64,000 nucleotides of DNA from Ricinus communis (taxonomy: Eukaryota; Streptophyta; Magnoliopsida; Malpighiales; Euphorbiaceae), in the NCBI RefSeq assembly GCF_019578655.1, contig NC_063257.1, positions 22,754,001 to 22,818,000 of the forward strand, in the 5' to 3' direction. Position numbers and translations under genes: made by a program. Position 1 is the first letter of the stretch, and every line of letters begins with the position of its first letter. Of this stretch, positions 36,815 to 48,300 are shown one piece after another. The notes beneath the pieces were generated by a model that made no database searches, had not been told where the DNA came from, and saw nothing but the letters and a program-made list of their open reading frames with translations.

Positions 36815-38160
36815 ATGACCAGGAGATCCAATCCTGATCTAGTAGACCCTTTGCCGGAACCAGAGCGATCCCTCAGGCAGTTGAGAAAACGATTGAACGT
36901 AGATGAGGAAGAGATTCAGGTTGGGAAAGCCGTAGATGAGAGTGAATCAGAAGACACTACAGTAGAGATGGCAAACGCTAACGACAACAATGAGAATAAC
37001 CAGACGATGTATGATTTGCGAGACCATCGCTAGAGAGGACGCGAACATGCATTACGAGATCAGTTGTCGCTACTAATAATGTGATTCAAATGGTGCAACA
37101 AACAGTTCAGTTTAGAGGCTTGCCAAATGAGGATCCTAACGCGCATATAACAAGTTCCTTGGAGATTTGTGATACCTTCAAGATTAATAGGAAAACAGAC
37201 GATGAAATTCGTCTCCACTTGTTTCCATTTTTTGAGGGATAGAGCAAAGCGGTGGCTACAGTCGCTACCTCCAAACACTATAACTACTAGGATTTTTTGG
37301 CAGAGAAATTTCTGTTTAAGTACTTTCTTCCTTCTAAAACTGCTAAACTTAGAAATGACATATCTTCTTTTGTGCAGTTTGACGATGAGTCGATGTACGA
37401 CACTTGGGAGAGGTACAAGGACCTATTTAGATGCTACCCACACCATGGACTACCAATATGGTTACAGGTACAAAATTTTTATAATGGTTTGAATTTGGCT
37501 ATTAAGCAGATGGTAGATGCAACTGCAGGTGGTTCTTTAGGCAGCAAGACACTAGAGGAAGCCCAAAGCTTGATAGATGAGATGGCCATAAACAATTACC
37601 AGTGGCACACTACTAGAAACAAGACGAGACGTCAAGGGAGGTACACCAGTTGGATGCCACTGCAGCTTTAGCGCTCAAGTGGAGTTATTATCCAAGAAAC
37701 TTGATCAACTCTAGATACCTGTCCAAGCAGCTCAAGCAAGTTGTGAGTTTTATGGTGGCCCGCATTTTAGTAGTAACTGTATGTCGGAAGGTCTGTTTGC
37801 TTCTTTTTCATCTAACCATGAACAGGTGGACTATATAGGGAGCCAGTCTAGGCAGCAGAACAACTCGTATAGCAAGACTTATAATTCGGGATGGAGAAAT
37901 CATCCGAACTTTAGATGGAGGAACAACAACAACTAAGGGCCACTAGGATTTCATCGACTACATCAGCAGCCGTAACAATCTGTTCTTCCACCTCAGTCTC
38001 CTCAGGCTCAAGAGAAAAAGCCTAACTTAGAGGAGCTGATGATAAAGTTGTATCCACTTTAGAGACCAGATTCCGGCAGACAGACGCAGCTCTTAGAAAT
38101 CAATAGGCCTCCTTTCAAAACTTGGAGAATTAGATAGGCTATATTTCTAAGATAATGGCT
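36815..38160 (+). pseudogene. Athila-like gag, second copy (broken)
   Basis: Starts MTRRSNPDLVDPLPEPERSL at 36815 and meets a stop at 37031-37033. A later frame, 37297-37671, holds the gag domain (KTAKLRNDISSFVQFDDES, YDTWERYKDLFRCYPHHGLP, QNFYNGLNLAIKQMVDATAG). It ends in a stop. The copy is less damaged than the first. Confidence 0.75.
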
Positions 38161-38277
38161 AAGAGGCAGCCAGGGACTTTGCCTAGCAATACAGAGTCCA
38201 ACTCTAGAGAGTATGTGAACGTAATCACTTTACAGTCAGGTAAGTATATTCCTAGTTCTTTTCTTGTTTCTAATAAT

Positions 38278-38390
38278 GAATGTAGAGGAGGAAGAGATTC
38301 AGGTTGGGAAAGCATAGATGAGAGTGAACCGGAAGACCCTACAATAGAGATGGCAGACACTACAGTATCTTGCCAAGTAAATGATACATG
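38278..38390 (+). repeat. Out-of-place repeat of the gag start: rearranged end of the array
   Basis: After tctaataatgaa (38278) the sequence jumps back to text found at 36905-36985 (ggaagagattcaggttggga...). It then leaves the element near 38390. This looks like template switching or a deletion-join at the 3' end of the second internal region. Confidence 0.65.
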
Positions 38391-39024
38391 CAAACTATTT
38401 AGAAGTTCAACTTAAAATAGATATTAGAATTATTAAACAATGGGGCGTGGAAAAAGCAAAGAGTAATATAGAGGAGATTAGCGAGGCAGTTGGGGAAATG
38501 CTCTTACATGGTGGGGACTACATAAAAAGTATGGATAAATCTTTAAAATTTTGGCCAAATTATAATTAAACAGAACTTTAAATTTTAAAAAATAAAATAA
38601 TTTTATCCTTCAAGCTAATCTCTTTTTTATTATTAGATTTTTCTCCATTAAAGTATAAATAATTATTTTTTTATAATTTTTATCCATTAAAATGCAGATT
38701 TAATACTTTATATGTAAAAAATATGAGTTGGAAGTGATTTCTAAAACTAATAGACTCTTGTTCTATACAGTGAAATAAATAAAATTAACTTTGAGAATAT
38801 ATTTTATTATTCTGGTCACTTTAAGAAGCACATAAATATAGAGTAATTTCAAAATTGAGACAATTGAATGGAAAAAGAAATTAAATATCAAAACAACAAA
38901 AATTAAAAGATTGAGATACAATTTTTTTTTACTTTTACCATGTCAAAATGGGAGAGTTTAATTGTTGCAAAATATAAAAAAATGCAAGGACCCAAGTATG
39001 CCAAGGTGAAGTTGAAGACAAAAT
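38391..39024. other. AT-rich intergenic DNA
   Basis: A less AT-rich stretch at 38430-38570 has a 62-codon open frame that I cannot assign to any family. The remainder shows nothing. Confidence 0.5.
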
Positions 39025-39033
39025 TTTAAAAAA

Positions 39034-40016
39034 GAATAATAACAAAAATAATGTGTAAACTTGTTAAGATTTGACATTCAAGTGTTTAAACTTTTAAAAG
39101 TTACAATTTAATGTGAAACCATTAACATTTAAGTGTATAAAACCAGTAGCATATATAAAAGAAGCTGGATAATTACAAAAAATAATATGTGAACTTATTA
39201 AAATTTGACAATCAAGTATTTAAACTCTTAAAAGCTATAATTTTGTATGTGAACTTAATAAATATTTACAATTGAGTGTATTTAGCAAGTTAACAGCTGT
39301 TACAAACTCGTAACCTTAAAATACATATTATCAGTTTAAGTAGATTAAAAAGAATAATATAACGAGAAATTTTTTAAAAAGTATCTGTTCTTATTAGATT
39401 AATACACCAATCTTATTATCACTATCATTACATTATTATATTTTTATTAATTTTTTTAAAGAAATCTTTATCTAATTTTGAGTAATACATTATCTTTTTC
39501 AATACATCACTATAAACATCTAAAATAAAATTGATTATTATTAAAAACAATAATATTGACTATAATATTAACTATTAATATATCTTCTTATAAAAGATAT
39601 AATATTTATTTATATATTTTTATCTATTTTTATAATTTATATTGTTTACATTAAAATTTTTTTCCTTTAAATAAATTATTATTTTTTATTATAAAAATAT
39701 AATAATTTAATTTGTCTATTTTTAATTTTTCTTTATATATAATAACTAGTTTTACATATTTCAATGTTAATAGTCTTTAACTTTACACATTAAATTATTA
39801 CTTTTAACATTTTAAATACTTAATTATTAAATTTTAATAAATTGGCATGCTATTTTATAAAAATTTGATATAAATAATCTGTTGACAGCTATTGACCTAC
39901 TACACATTCAATTATAAATATCTATTAAATTTATATATTAATTTATAACTTTAAAAAATGTAAATATTTAATGGTTAAATATTAACAACCAAAAACACTA
40001 TTTTTGTCACTGTCCC
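39034..40016 (+). mobile_element. MULE-like non-autonomous element, copy A
   Basis: The ends are inverted: left gaataataacaaaaataatg, right the reverse complement of gggacagtgacaaaaatagtg. They are flanked by imperfect 9-bp repeats (tttaaaaaa and ttccaaaaa, 7 of 9). The interior matches the element at 51604-57968 in inverse orientation over several hundred bases. The left end carries two successive TIR-like blocks (39034-39170 and 39172-39310). No transposase. The right end lies 43 bp before the first ATG of the next gene. Confidence 0.75.
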
Positions 40017-40058
40017 TTCCAAAAATAATGAAAAGTTTCGGGCTCGAAGACGGGGCTT

Positions 40059-42306
40059 ATGCCAGTACTACTACTCACTTTCCCGTTCTGCTCTGAAATA
40101 AAAAAGGATAGGAAGAAAGAGAAACACATGGTGATGAGCAATTCTGTTCATTATGCGGTTTGGTTTCCATTATCATCATCTAGAAACAACAAGAAGATCA
40201 AGAGAAAAGGCAATCCTCGTTTTCCTACTGTATCAAAAATGGACGATGAGATCAGAGTATGCACAAATCGGACATGCAGAAGGCAAGGTTCAATGCAGAC
40301 ACTTGAAATTATGAGAGATCTTTCCCCTCCGAATGTCTCTGTCAATTCATGTGGCTGCTTAGGGCGATGCGGTGCTGGCCCTAACCTCGCCTTTCTTCCT
40401 CAAGGCGTTATAATCGGCCATTGCGCCACCGCTACTTCTGCCGCTAGCGTTATTGCTCGGCATTATAATAATGGTGCTGCCGTTAATGATGATTCTTCAA
40501 TACGCAGCGTTTTAATTGCTCTTGCTCTTAGAAAGCGAGCTGAAGCTGAAATTGATCAGGCTAATTTCTCTCAGGCTGACCTCCTTCTTTCACAGGTTAT
40601 TTATTTATTTTTATTAGTACATGACTAGATGTTAGTACTAAAGGTAAGACATACTTCAGGTGTAGGGATTTTTTTGCCTAAACCATGGTCCAGTGATCGA
40701 TCACAAGACACCGTTCATTGGGTTCCATCATATATTTTGGTGTAAATAGTGGTCATTGGACCTTAATCTAATTGGTCATTGGACCTTAGTCTAAGGCAAG
40801 AAATTTCCGTAGTCTATACACTGTGCATGATACATATTCTTATTTAATATTTAATACCAATAAAATATGCCAGTCTTTAGGTAGGGACGTACCTCTGGAG
40901 TAGCTAAATATTGTTCTAGTATTAATTGGTGATGCAATGTTTCTTAATGCTGCAGGCTATACAGCTTAAACCATTTGGCGGCCTCCATATTATTTATAAA
41001 TTGAGGTATTTGTTTATTTTTCATATAACTTATGTAAATTTATAGTTGGGATTAAATTGTTTATCATAAAGTTTGTTCAGTTCTTTATATTATATATTAT
41101 TTTAGTTTGGATACAATTTAAAGTAGCTTACTTAATTTAGTCATATCCACAAAATACTAGAACACACTACTCTGCCTTTAACTAGGTTCTACTTAGTGTA
41201 AATTCAGGTCTCGGGTAAGATTGGCAATGGGAAATTATTTAGGGGCTCTCGAAGATGCTCGAGAAACTCTGAATCTAGCTCCTCAATATCCTGAGGTGAG
41301 CTCAATTATTTTATAGAATCTCAGATGTTATGGTTTTTTTAACAAAGATCCTAATATCTCAAGGACTTAATTTATGGGCCTCATTTCTGCTGTTAAAATA
41401 AAGATATTTTAAATTCCGTATTTTTAACAACTTTCGCCAATTCTTTTAATTTTGTCAATTAGATTTAGGGGCTTAAACGTATTTGTTGGTAACAATTATG
41501 GATTACTGACAATGTTATCATTATGTCCAAATCACAGTTAGATCAATGATGTGGGAGTGACGTTACAACTTTAAAGACAATGTCCCAAGTTCTATCATGC
41601 CTCCTTGTTGCCTGAGGCACTCCTCTCACACCTCCTCAAAGTTGCATCTAGTGCAATGTTGGTAGGCATTGAGGAGGCATGATGAGAGATAAAGGGGAGC
41701 ATGAGACATTGATGAGGCATAATGGAGCTTGGAACATTGTTGATGGTGCCGAAATGTCACAACATTGATCTACTGTAATTTGTAAGAAATGATATGGGGG
41801 TTCATGTTATCCAAAATAAAAAAAAAAGTAAGTCTAGACACCTAATTGATATCTTAAAAAATGGGCCAAAATTGGTAGAAGTGTACAAGTACATGTTATT
41901 TTTCAACATTCAGCCATTATTTTTTTTCATAAGAAATTTGATATCATTAAGGTATAGCACAAGAATTACAATTTAAAGGATAAGTATCCTCCTAAGCTAT
42001 GCAACATAAAAAAGGACAAATGATTGATGCTTTTCAATCATACTGGAGTATACCCCATAAATTTGCTTTCTGGAAATAACTGCAGAAGAAATTATTGTCC
42101 ACAAAATGTTTAATTTTGTCTTGCACGCTATAATTCAGGTTATTAAATGGATAATTGGTTTCATTTTACAGTCTTTGATGGAGTATACGTTCCTCATTTA
42201 ATTTTAGTCAAATGTATATGCTACAATTTTTCTCTTTATGTTGCATGTAGGAAGAGCTCTCTCTGTCTTTGTTACTATTTGTACATGTGTGTGTATGACG
42301 CGCGCG

Positions 42307-42339
<33 letters not shown>

Positions 42340-45300
42340 TCAAACACACACTTATGGCTCCATGGATGTCAGAATAAGAATATGAGTAGTTCTTAAGAGT
42401 AGAAATGTTGTTAATGTGTACGTCAATTATTGGTATGATATTTTAGTTATGAAGATATGCTCAAGGATTCCTATTTTAGCAGGCATATATGTGTGAAGGT
42501 GATGTTTTCATGGAAATGGAACAATATGATGCAGCTGAGAAGTCATATTCAATGTGTTTACAGATAAATCCAACCATTTGTCGTTCCAAACCATTCAAGG
42601 TAACATCCATTCCCTATTTTATCTCTTATTAAAAAGAAATAAAATTGCTTTTCCTATTGCAATGGAAATAAAAATACATACGGAAATAAGTTTTTAGTTT
42701 CCCTTTCATATGGTGTTCCTTTTCATTTTTTCCATTTATTTATATTAGTTTGGCTTGTCTTTGGGTAGTGGACTAAAATTTAATAGCTCTAGGTTAGGTT
42801 GTGACCATAGTTGTTAAAGACGAAAAGCGCACAAAGGCGATAAAAGGCTCTTGGTGGTGCCTGAGGCGAGGTGTGCACCTGACTGAAGTGAGACATAAAA
42901 AATAAAATAAAATAAAATACAATAAACACAACAAATGCATAAGGTAAAAAATTTAACACAACCAAAGAAAAGAAATGAAAAAATCATGAGAATAATGTTC
43001 AAGAGGCATTTAACAAACAATAAATGGATATGTTCAAAAGAGATAATAAAAATAAAAGATAGTCTTATAAATAACTAGAATCCTAAAGCATCTTCCATTA
43101 CTAAATTACTATAAGTCTATAATTATGGTCTTAGTCCTACTCCTACATGCCCAATCAAAATTTTAGTATTATAATAACACTATTTTAGCATAGATGAAAC
43201 TTGAAAGAGAGTAGGAGGAAAAGAAGATGAGAAGAAGGAAAGAAAAGAAAAGGAAAAAGCAAATTCCATCGGTACAATACAACCTACATGTACAACAAAA
43301 AGAGAAGAGGAGAGAAGAAGAAAGGAAAAAATAAGTTGAGATAAACAATCCTTAATTCAAGATGAAGCCGAGTTGTAGATCCTAGCCTCTTGGAAACTAA
43401 TTTCTTGAAGGGATAGAGCTGTTAAGGTGGCTGTTAAAGAAGTTGTGCAACAAGTCTTCTCTTCTTTTTCTTGATCAATTTTTTGCCCTAATCTTCTTTC
43501 CTTTTTTTTATAATTTTTTTAGAGATAATCGGGTGTGGGTAAGCCTACATAACTTACATTAAGCTTATGATGAAGAGCTGAGATTATTTCGTGTTTTAGA
43601 AGAAAAAATAATTAAAGTCAAAATATTACAAAGGCGTGCCTCGCCTGTGCCTTGCCTCAAGTCTAAGGCGCACCAAAGCGTGCGCCTTAGTGAAGTTTTC
43701 TGCCTTTCTTGGCTTGAGGCCCTAAGGCTTGTGCTTCTCGCCTCAGTATCAACGACAAAGATTGTGGACTATCAATTGGTAAGATTATGGCAGAAATTAT
43801 GGATGATATTACAATATCTAATTGACTACAATCTGTGTATTAGCTGTATACTAATCTAAGTATTAGCTATATATAGATATTCTTTCCCAGAGTAGATTAG
43901 CAGTAATTAGTGTAATAGCTGTATATATATTCTTGCCTAAAATAGGTTGTACAACAACTCTTATTTAATGGAAAGATCCTTAAAGAGCCATTTTACTCAA
44001 ACTTTGTTATGGTATCAGAGCCTGCCTCTGGAATTCGTAGTTGAATCTTTGAATTTCTGTCAGTTTTCTTTTGCTTCTGCCTTTCAAAGTTTCTAGGTTG
44101 ATTAATTTCTAATCAATAATTTTGGCTTTGGGATTTTTTCATCCTGGAAGAATGTCTATGGAGAATTCTTTTAGAAGGGTGTCTATAGAGACTTTGGCCA
44201 TCAAATTTACAAGAAAGAATTATGTAGCATGGGAGTTTCAATTCCGAATGTTTATGAAAGATACGACACTTAGTTAATGGGAGGCAAAAGATGCTTGAAT
44301 TATATTTTGGATTTTGGGTTCGATTGAAGCACATATGGCGAACAATTTACGCCCCTTTAGTATAACTAAGGAGATGTAAAATTATCTGTAGCGCATATAC
44401 CATCAAGATAATACCACGAGACAATTTCAATTGGAACTTGAGATTGGTAACTTTAGTCAAGGTAATCTCTCCATCGAGCAGTATTATTCTGGATTTATTA
44501 ATCTATAGATCGAATATTCTGGTATTATCTATTCGAAGGTACCTAAAGAGGCCTTAGCCAGCTTTCAGCCTGTTCATGAAGATAGTAGGTGTGATCAGTT
44601 TTTGATGAAATTGAGACCAAAATTTGAAGTTGTTCGGGCTGGATTACTGAATAGAAATCCTGTTCCTTCTTTGGATATATGTCTTGGTGAATTGTTGCGT
44701 GAAGAACAAAGAATGACTACACAAACTGTTCTAGGTTTGTCCAAGGAGGCATCTGAGGTTGTTAATGTTGCTTATGCTGCTCAAGGGAAGAACTGAGGAA
44801 AAGGATAAATGTAGTGCTATAGTTGCAAGGAGTTTGGGCATATTGCTTGCAATTGGTAAGAAATTCTCAATTACTGTAAACAAAATGGACACATTATCAA
44901 GGACTGTCCTACACTCCTATAAAACCTGCGAGCCCAAACTTTTCAAGCTGCTATCTCAGACCCTACTATTATTAGTCCTACAACCACAACTGCTGGAACC
45001 AATCAGTCTATTATTACTCCAGAAATGGTCCAACAGATGATTATCACAACATTCTCTACCCTTAGACTTCATGATCAAGGTAAGACTGTTCCTTCTTGGT
45101 TTCTTGATTCTGGAGCATCAAATCATATGACTTTTCGAAAGTATACTGGTAAATAAAACATTCAGATTGCTAATGGAAGTAATCTTCCTATTACAAACAT
45201 TGGTGATATTGGACCTTTTTGTCATGTATTTGTCTCTCCTAGGTTGTCTCTAGTATAATTTCTGTTGGTTAGTAGGTGGATAATAATTGTGATGTCCATT

Positions 45301-48300
45301 TCTCTCGTGGTGGTTGTCTTGTGCAACATCAGGTGTCGTGAAAGGTGATTATTTCCATTGCAATTTACTATTCCTAGAACTTTGTCTATGGCTTCTACTG
45401 TTGTTCAAAATAAGGCTGACGTTTGGCATAGACGATTGGGCCAACAATGAAGCATGGTTTTCTTGGAAACAAAGATCAATGTTCTCCTAATTTTGTCTCT
45501 TGATTGCTCTACTTGTAAACTAGGAAAAAGTAAAACTTTTATCTTTTCTTACTTATGGTGGTCATGCTAATACATGTTTTGAGATTATACATAGTGATGT
45601 TTGGGGTATTGCTCCTATAACTTCAGATGCACAATATAAATATTTTTGTGATGGTCATTGATGACTATAGTCGTTTCACATGGATATATTTTATGCGTAC
45701 CAAAGCTGAGGTGTTCACTGTTTTCAGAAGTTATGTGGCTTATATTGAGACTCAATTTTCGACTTGCATTAAGGTTTTACGGTCTGATAATGTTGGCGAG
45801 TTCACATGACTTCCAAGCCTTTTTACAACAGAAAGGTATTGTATCTCAACAATCATGTCCTTATACACCTCAACAGGATGGGGTGGCTGAACGTAAAAAC
45901 CGTCACTTGTTGGATATGGCTCACACTTTACTCTTGGAGGCTTTAGTTTTCCTAGATTTTGGGTGGAAGCCCTGTCCAGTGTAGTCTATCAAATTAATCG
46001 TCTACCTTCTCAACAATTGCATTTTGATTCTCCTTATTTTCGTCTTTTTGGTATGCAGCCTGATTATCTTATGCTACACATTTGGATGTGTTTGTTTTGT
46101 TCACTTGTCTTCTTATGAACGTCACAAGCTTACAGCTCAATCAGTACGGTGTGATTTTATAGGATATAACACTACTTACAAAGGGTTTTTGTGTTATGAT
46201 GGTGCAACTGATCGACTGCATATTTCTAGAAATGTGGCTTTCTTTGAACACGAGTACTATTTTCAGCAGCATGTTTCCCTTTTGAATGGTGTTCTTCTTC
46301 CTAGCTTTGATGAATGGTGTTCTCCATCCATTGCGCGTTTAAAACTTGGTTTTTTCTATCAGCGATGACAACCCCTATCAGCGTAAATCCTTCCCGCCCT
46401 TGATCCAATACCCGCTTTAGTGGCTCTTTAGACATCTAATTGTATTAGTCATCCTCCTGACAGGTATGGTTTCTCTGCCATTTTTGCTATGCAAGAAGAA
46501 CTTCAAGCTCTTCAACAGAATCATACTTGGGATATTGTTCCCTGTCCTACTGGTATTAAAGCCATTGGTTGTAAATAGGTATATTCCATTATGCTGCGGT
46601 CTGATGGCTCACTTGACAGATATAAAGCAAGGTTGGTGGCACTCAGTAATCGACAAGAGTATGGAGTTGGTTATGAGGAGACATTTGCATCTATAACAAA
46701 GATGACAACAATGCGACTTGTCTTAGCTATTGTTGCTTCTAAAGGTTGGTCATTGTGACAGATGGATGTTAAGAATGCATTTTTGCATGGGGATCTTAAG
46801 GAAGAGATTTATATGACTGCACCACCAGGGTTATTTTCTACACCTTCTTTCGATGTTTGTAAGCTAAAACGATCACTCTATGGTTTGAAACAGGCCCCGC
46901 GTGCTTGTTTTGATAAGTTCCGATCCACACTTATTCGCTTCTCTTTTGTCTAGAGTCAGTATGATTCCTCTTTGTTTCTTTGCAAGACTGCTAAGGGAAT
47001 TGTTTTGCTTCTCTTATATGTTCATGATATTATTATTACAGGGAGTGACTCTGAATTGATTTCTCCGCTTCAACAGCACCTTCAAAGTTCTTTTCATATG
47101 AAGGACCTAGGTCCTTTATACTATTTTTTAGGCCTTGAAGTAGACTCTACCTCTGCTGGTATTTTTTTACATAACCACATTTAGGAGATCATTACTCTGG
47201 CTGGTCTTCAAGATGGTTGTTCTGTTGATACTCCCTTAGAAGTGAATGTTAAATTATCGTCCTGATGAGGGTAATCTCTTGCATGATCCCTCCTTATATA
47301 GACATTTAGTGGGGAGCTTGAATTATCTAACTATTACTCGACCTGACATTTTCTTTGCTGTCCAATAAGTTAGTCAATTTATGCAGGCACCTCGGCACCT
47401 CCACTTGACTGCGGTTCGACGCATTATTTGCTATTTGAAAGGCACTTCTACCCGAGGTCTTCTCTTTCATGTGGATTCTCCTATTAACTTTGTTGCCTAT
47501 AGTAATGCTGATTGGGTTGGTTGTTCTGATACTTGACGTTCAATTACTGGTTGGTGCATGTTCATTGGCACCTCTCTCATCTCTTGGAAAAGCAAGAAGC
47601 AAGATTGGGTGTCTAAGTCCTCCACTGAGTCTGAGTATCGCGCTATGTCCTCTGCATGTTTTGAGATTGTTTGGCTTCAAGGACTGTTGGGTGAGCTTGG
47701 GTTTCCCCAAATTGAGCCTACTTCGCTTCATGCGGATAACATTAGTGCTATCCAAATTACTGCTAACCCAGTATTTCATGAACGCACCAAGCATATAGAA
47801 GTAGATTGTCACTCTAAGCATATGATGCCCACGCCCATTTCTCTGCCTCACATCACCACCGATCTACAAACTGCTGATGTATTTACTAAGGCTCTTTCAC
47901 GGCAATGACACCACTTATTACCAAATTGATGCTTTTTGATCATCCAACATCAATTTGAAGGGGGATATCAGTGGCAAAGATTGTAGACTATCAATTACAA
48001 AGATTATGGCAGAAGTTATGGACGAGATTACAGGATCTAATTGACCACAATCTGTGTATTAGCTGTATATATATATATACATATGAGTATTAGATATATA
48101 CATATTCTTGCCTAAAATAGGTGGTACAATAACTCTTATTTAATTAGAAGATCCTCAAAGAGAGGGGTATTCAGCCATTTACTCGAACTTTGTTACTCAG
48201 GCGCGCCTTTGACAGCTATGGCTGTGACTCATGCTACTAGACCTTTATGCATGGCATCAAGGAGATATCCAGTCTTTTCATATGTTTATAAGAATTTGTA

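Larger units (their letters stand above)
27310..38390 (+). mobile_element. Athila-like Gypsy array: LTR-internal-LTR-partial internal
   Basis: LTR 27310-30280 (with a nested solo LTR), internal 30281-35131, LTR 35132-36655, second truncated internal 36656 to about 38390. The primer-binding site after the first LTR fits tRNA-Asp (tggcgccattgccggg), which is characteristic of Tat/Athila elements. The internal region has broken gag, protease and only the first part of RT; RNase H and integrase are missing. No TSD could be fixed because the right end is rearranged. Confidence 0.8.
43747..48195 (+). mobile_element. Degenerate Ty1/Copia retrotransposon nested in the hAT-like element
   Basis: 5' LTR 43747-44009 and 3' LTR 47966-48195, with a perfect TSD CTCAG (43742-43746, 48196-48200). 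Primer-binding site tggtatcagagc at 44010-44021; polypurine tract tttgaaggggga just before 47966. The LTR termini are TATCA...TGTTA, not TG...CA. Domain order is gag, protease, integrase, RT, RNase H, as in Copia. The coding region has many stops and shifts, and the LTRs differ by many substitutions and indels, so it is old. Confidence 0.9.
42806..48220. mobile_element. hAT-like non-autonomous element in intron 4, split by Copia
   Basis: Left end catagttgttaaagacg; right end ctttgacagctatg, its imperfect inverse. Flanking 8-bp repeats are gttgtgac (42798-42805) and gctgtgac (48221-48228), 7 of 8 matching. Both ends are rich in ggcg/cgcc words (aaggcgtgcctcgcctgtg at the right). Without the inserted Copia element it is about 960 bp and encodes nothing recognisable. 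The 8-bp duplication and terminal CA fit hAT. Confidence 0.75.

Noticed and set aside
38381..38569. 62-codon frame between the Athila-like array and MULE copy A
   Set aside because: No recognisable family, no splice context and no codon pattern to support it; mentioned only as part of the gap.
44010..44021. tggtatcagagc words as tRNA gene fragments (also 13324, 22388)
   Set aside because: Each lies directly next to an LTR or viral leader as a primer-binding site; no tRNA cloverleaf surrounds them.
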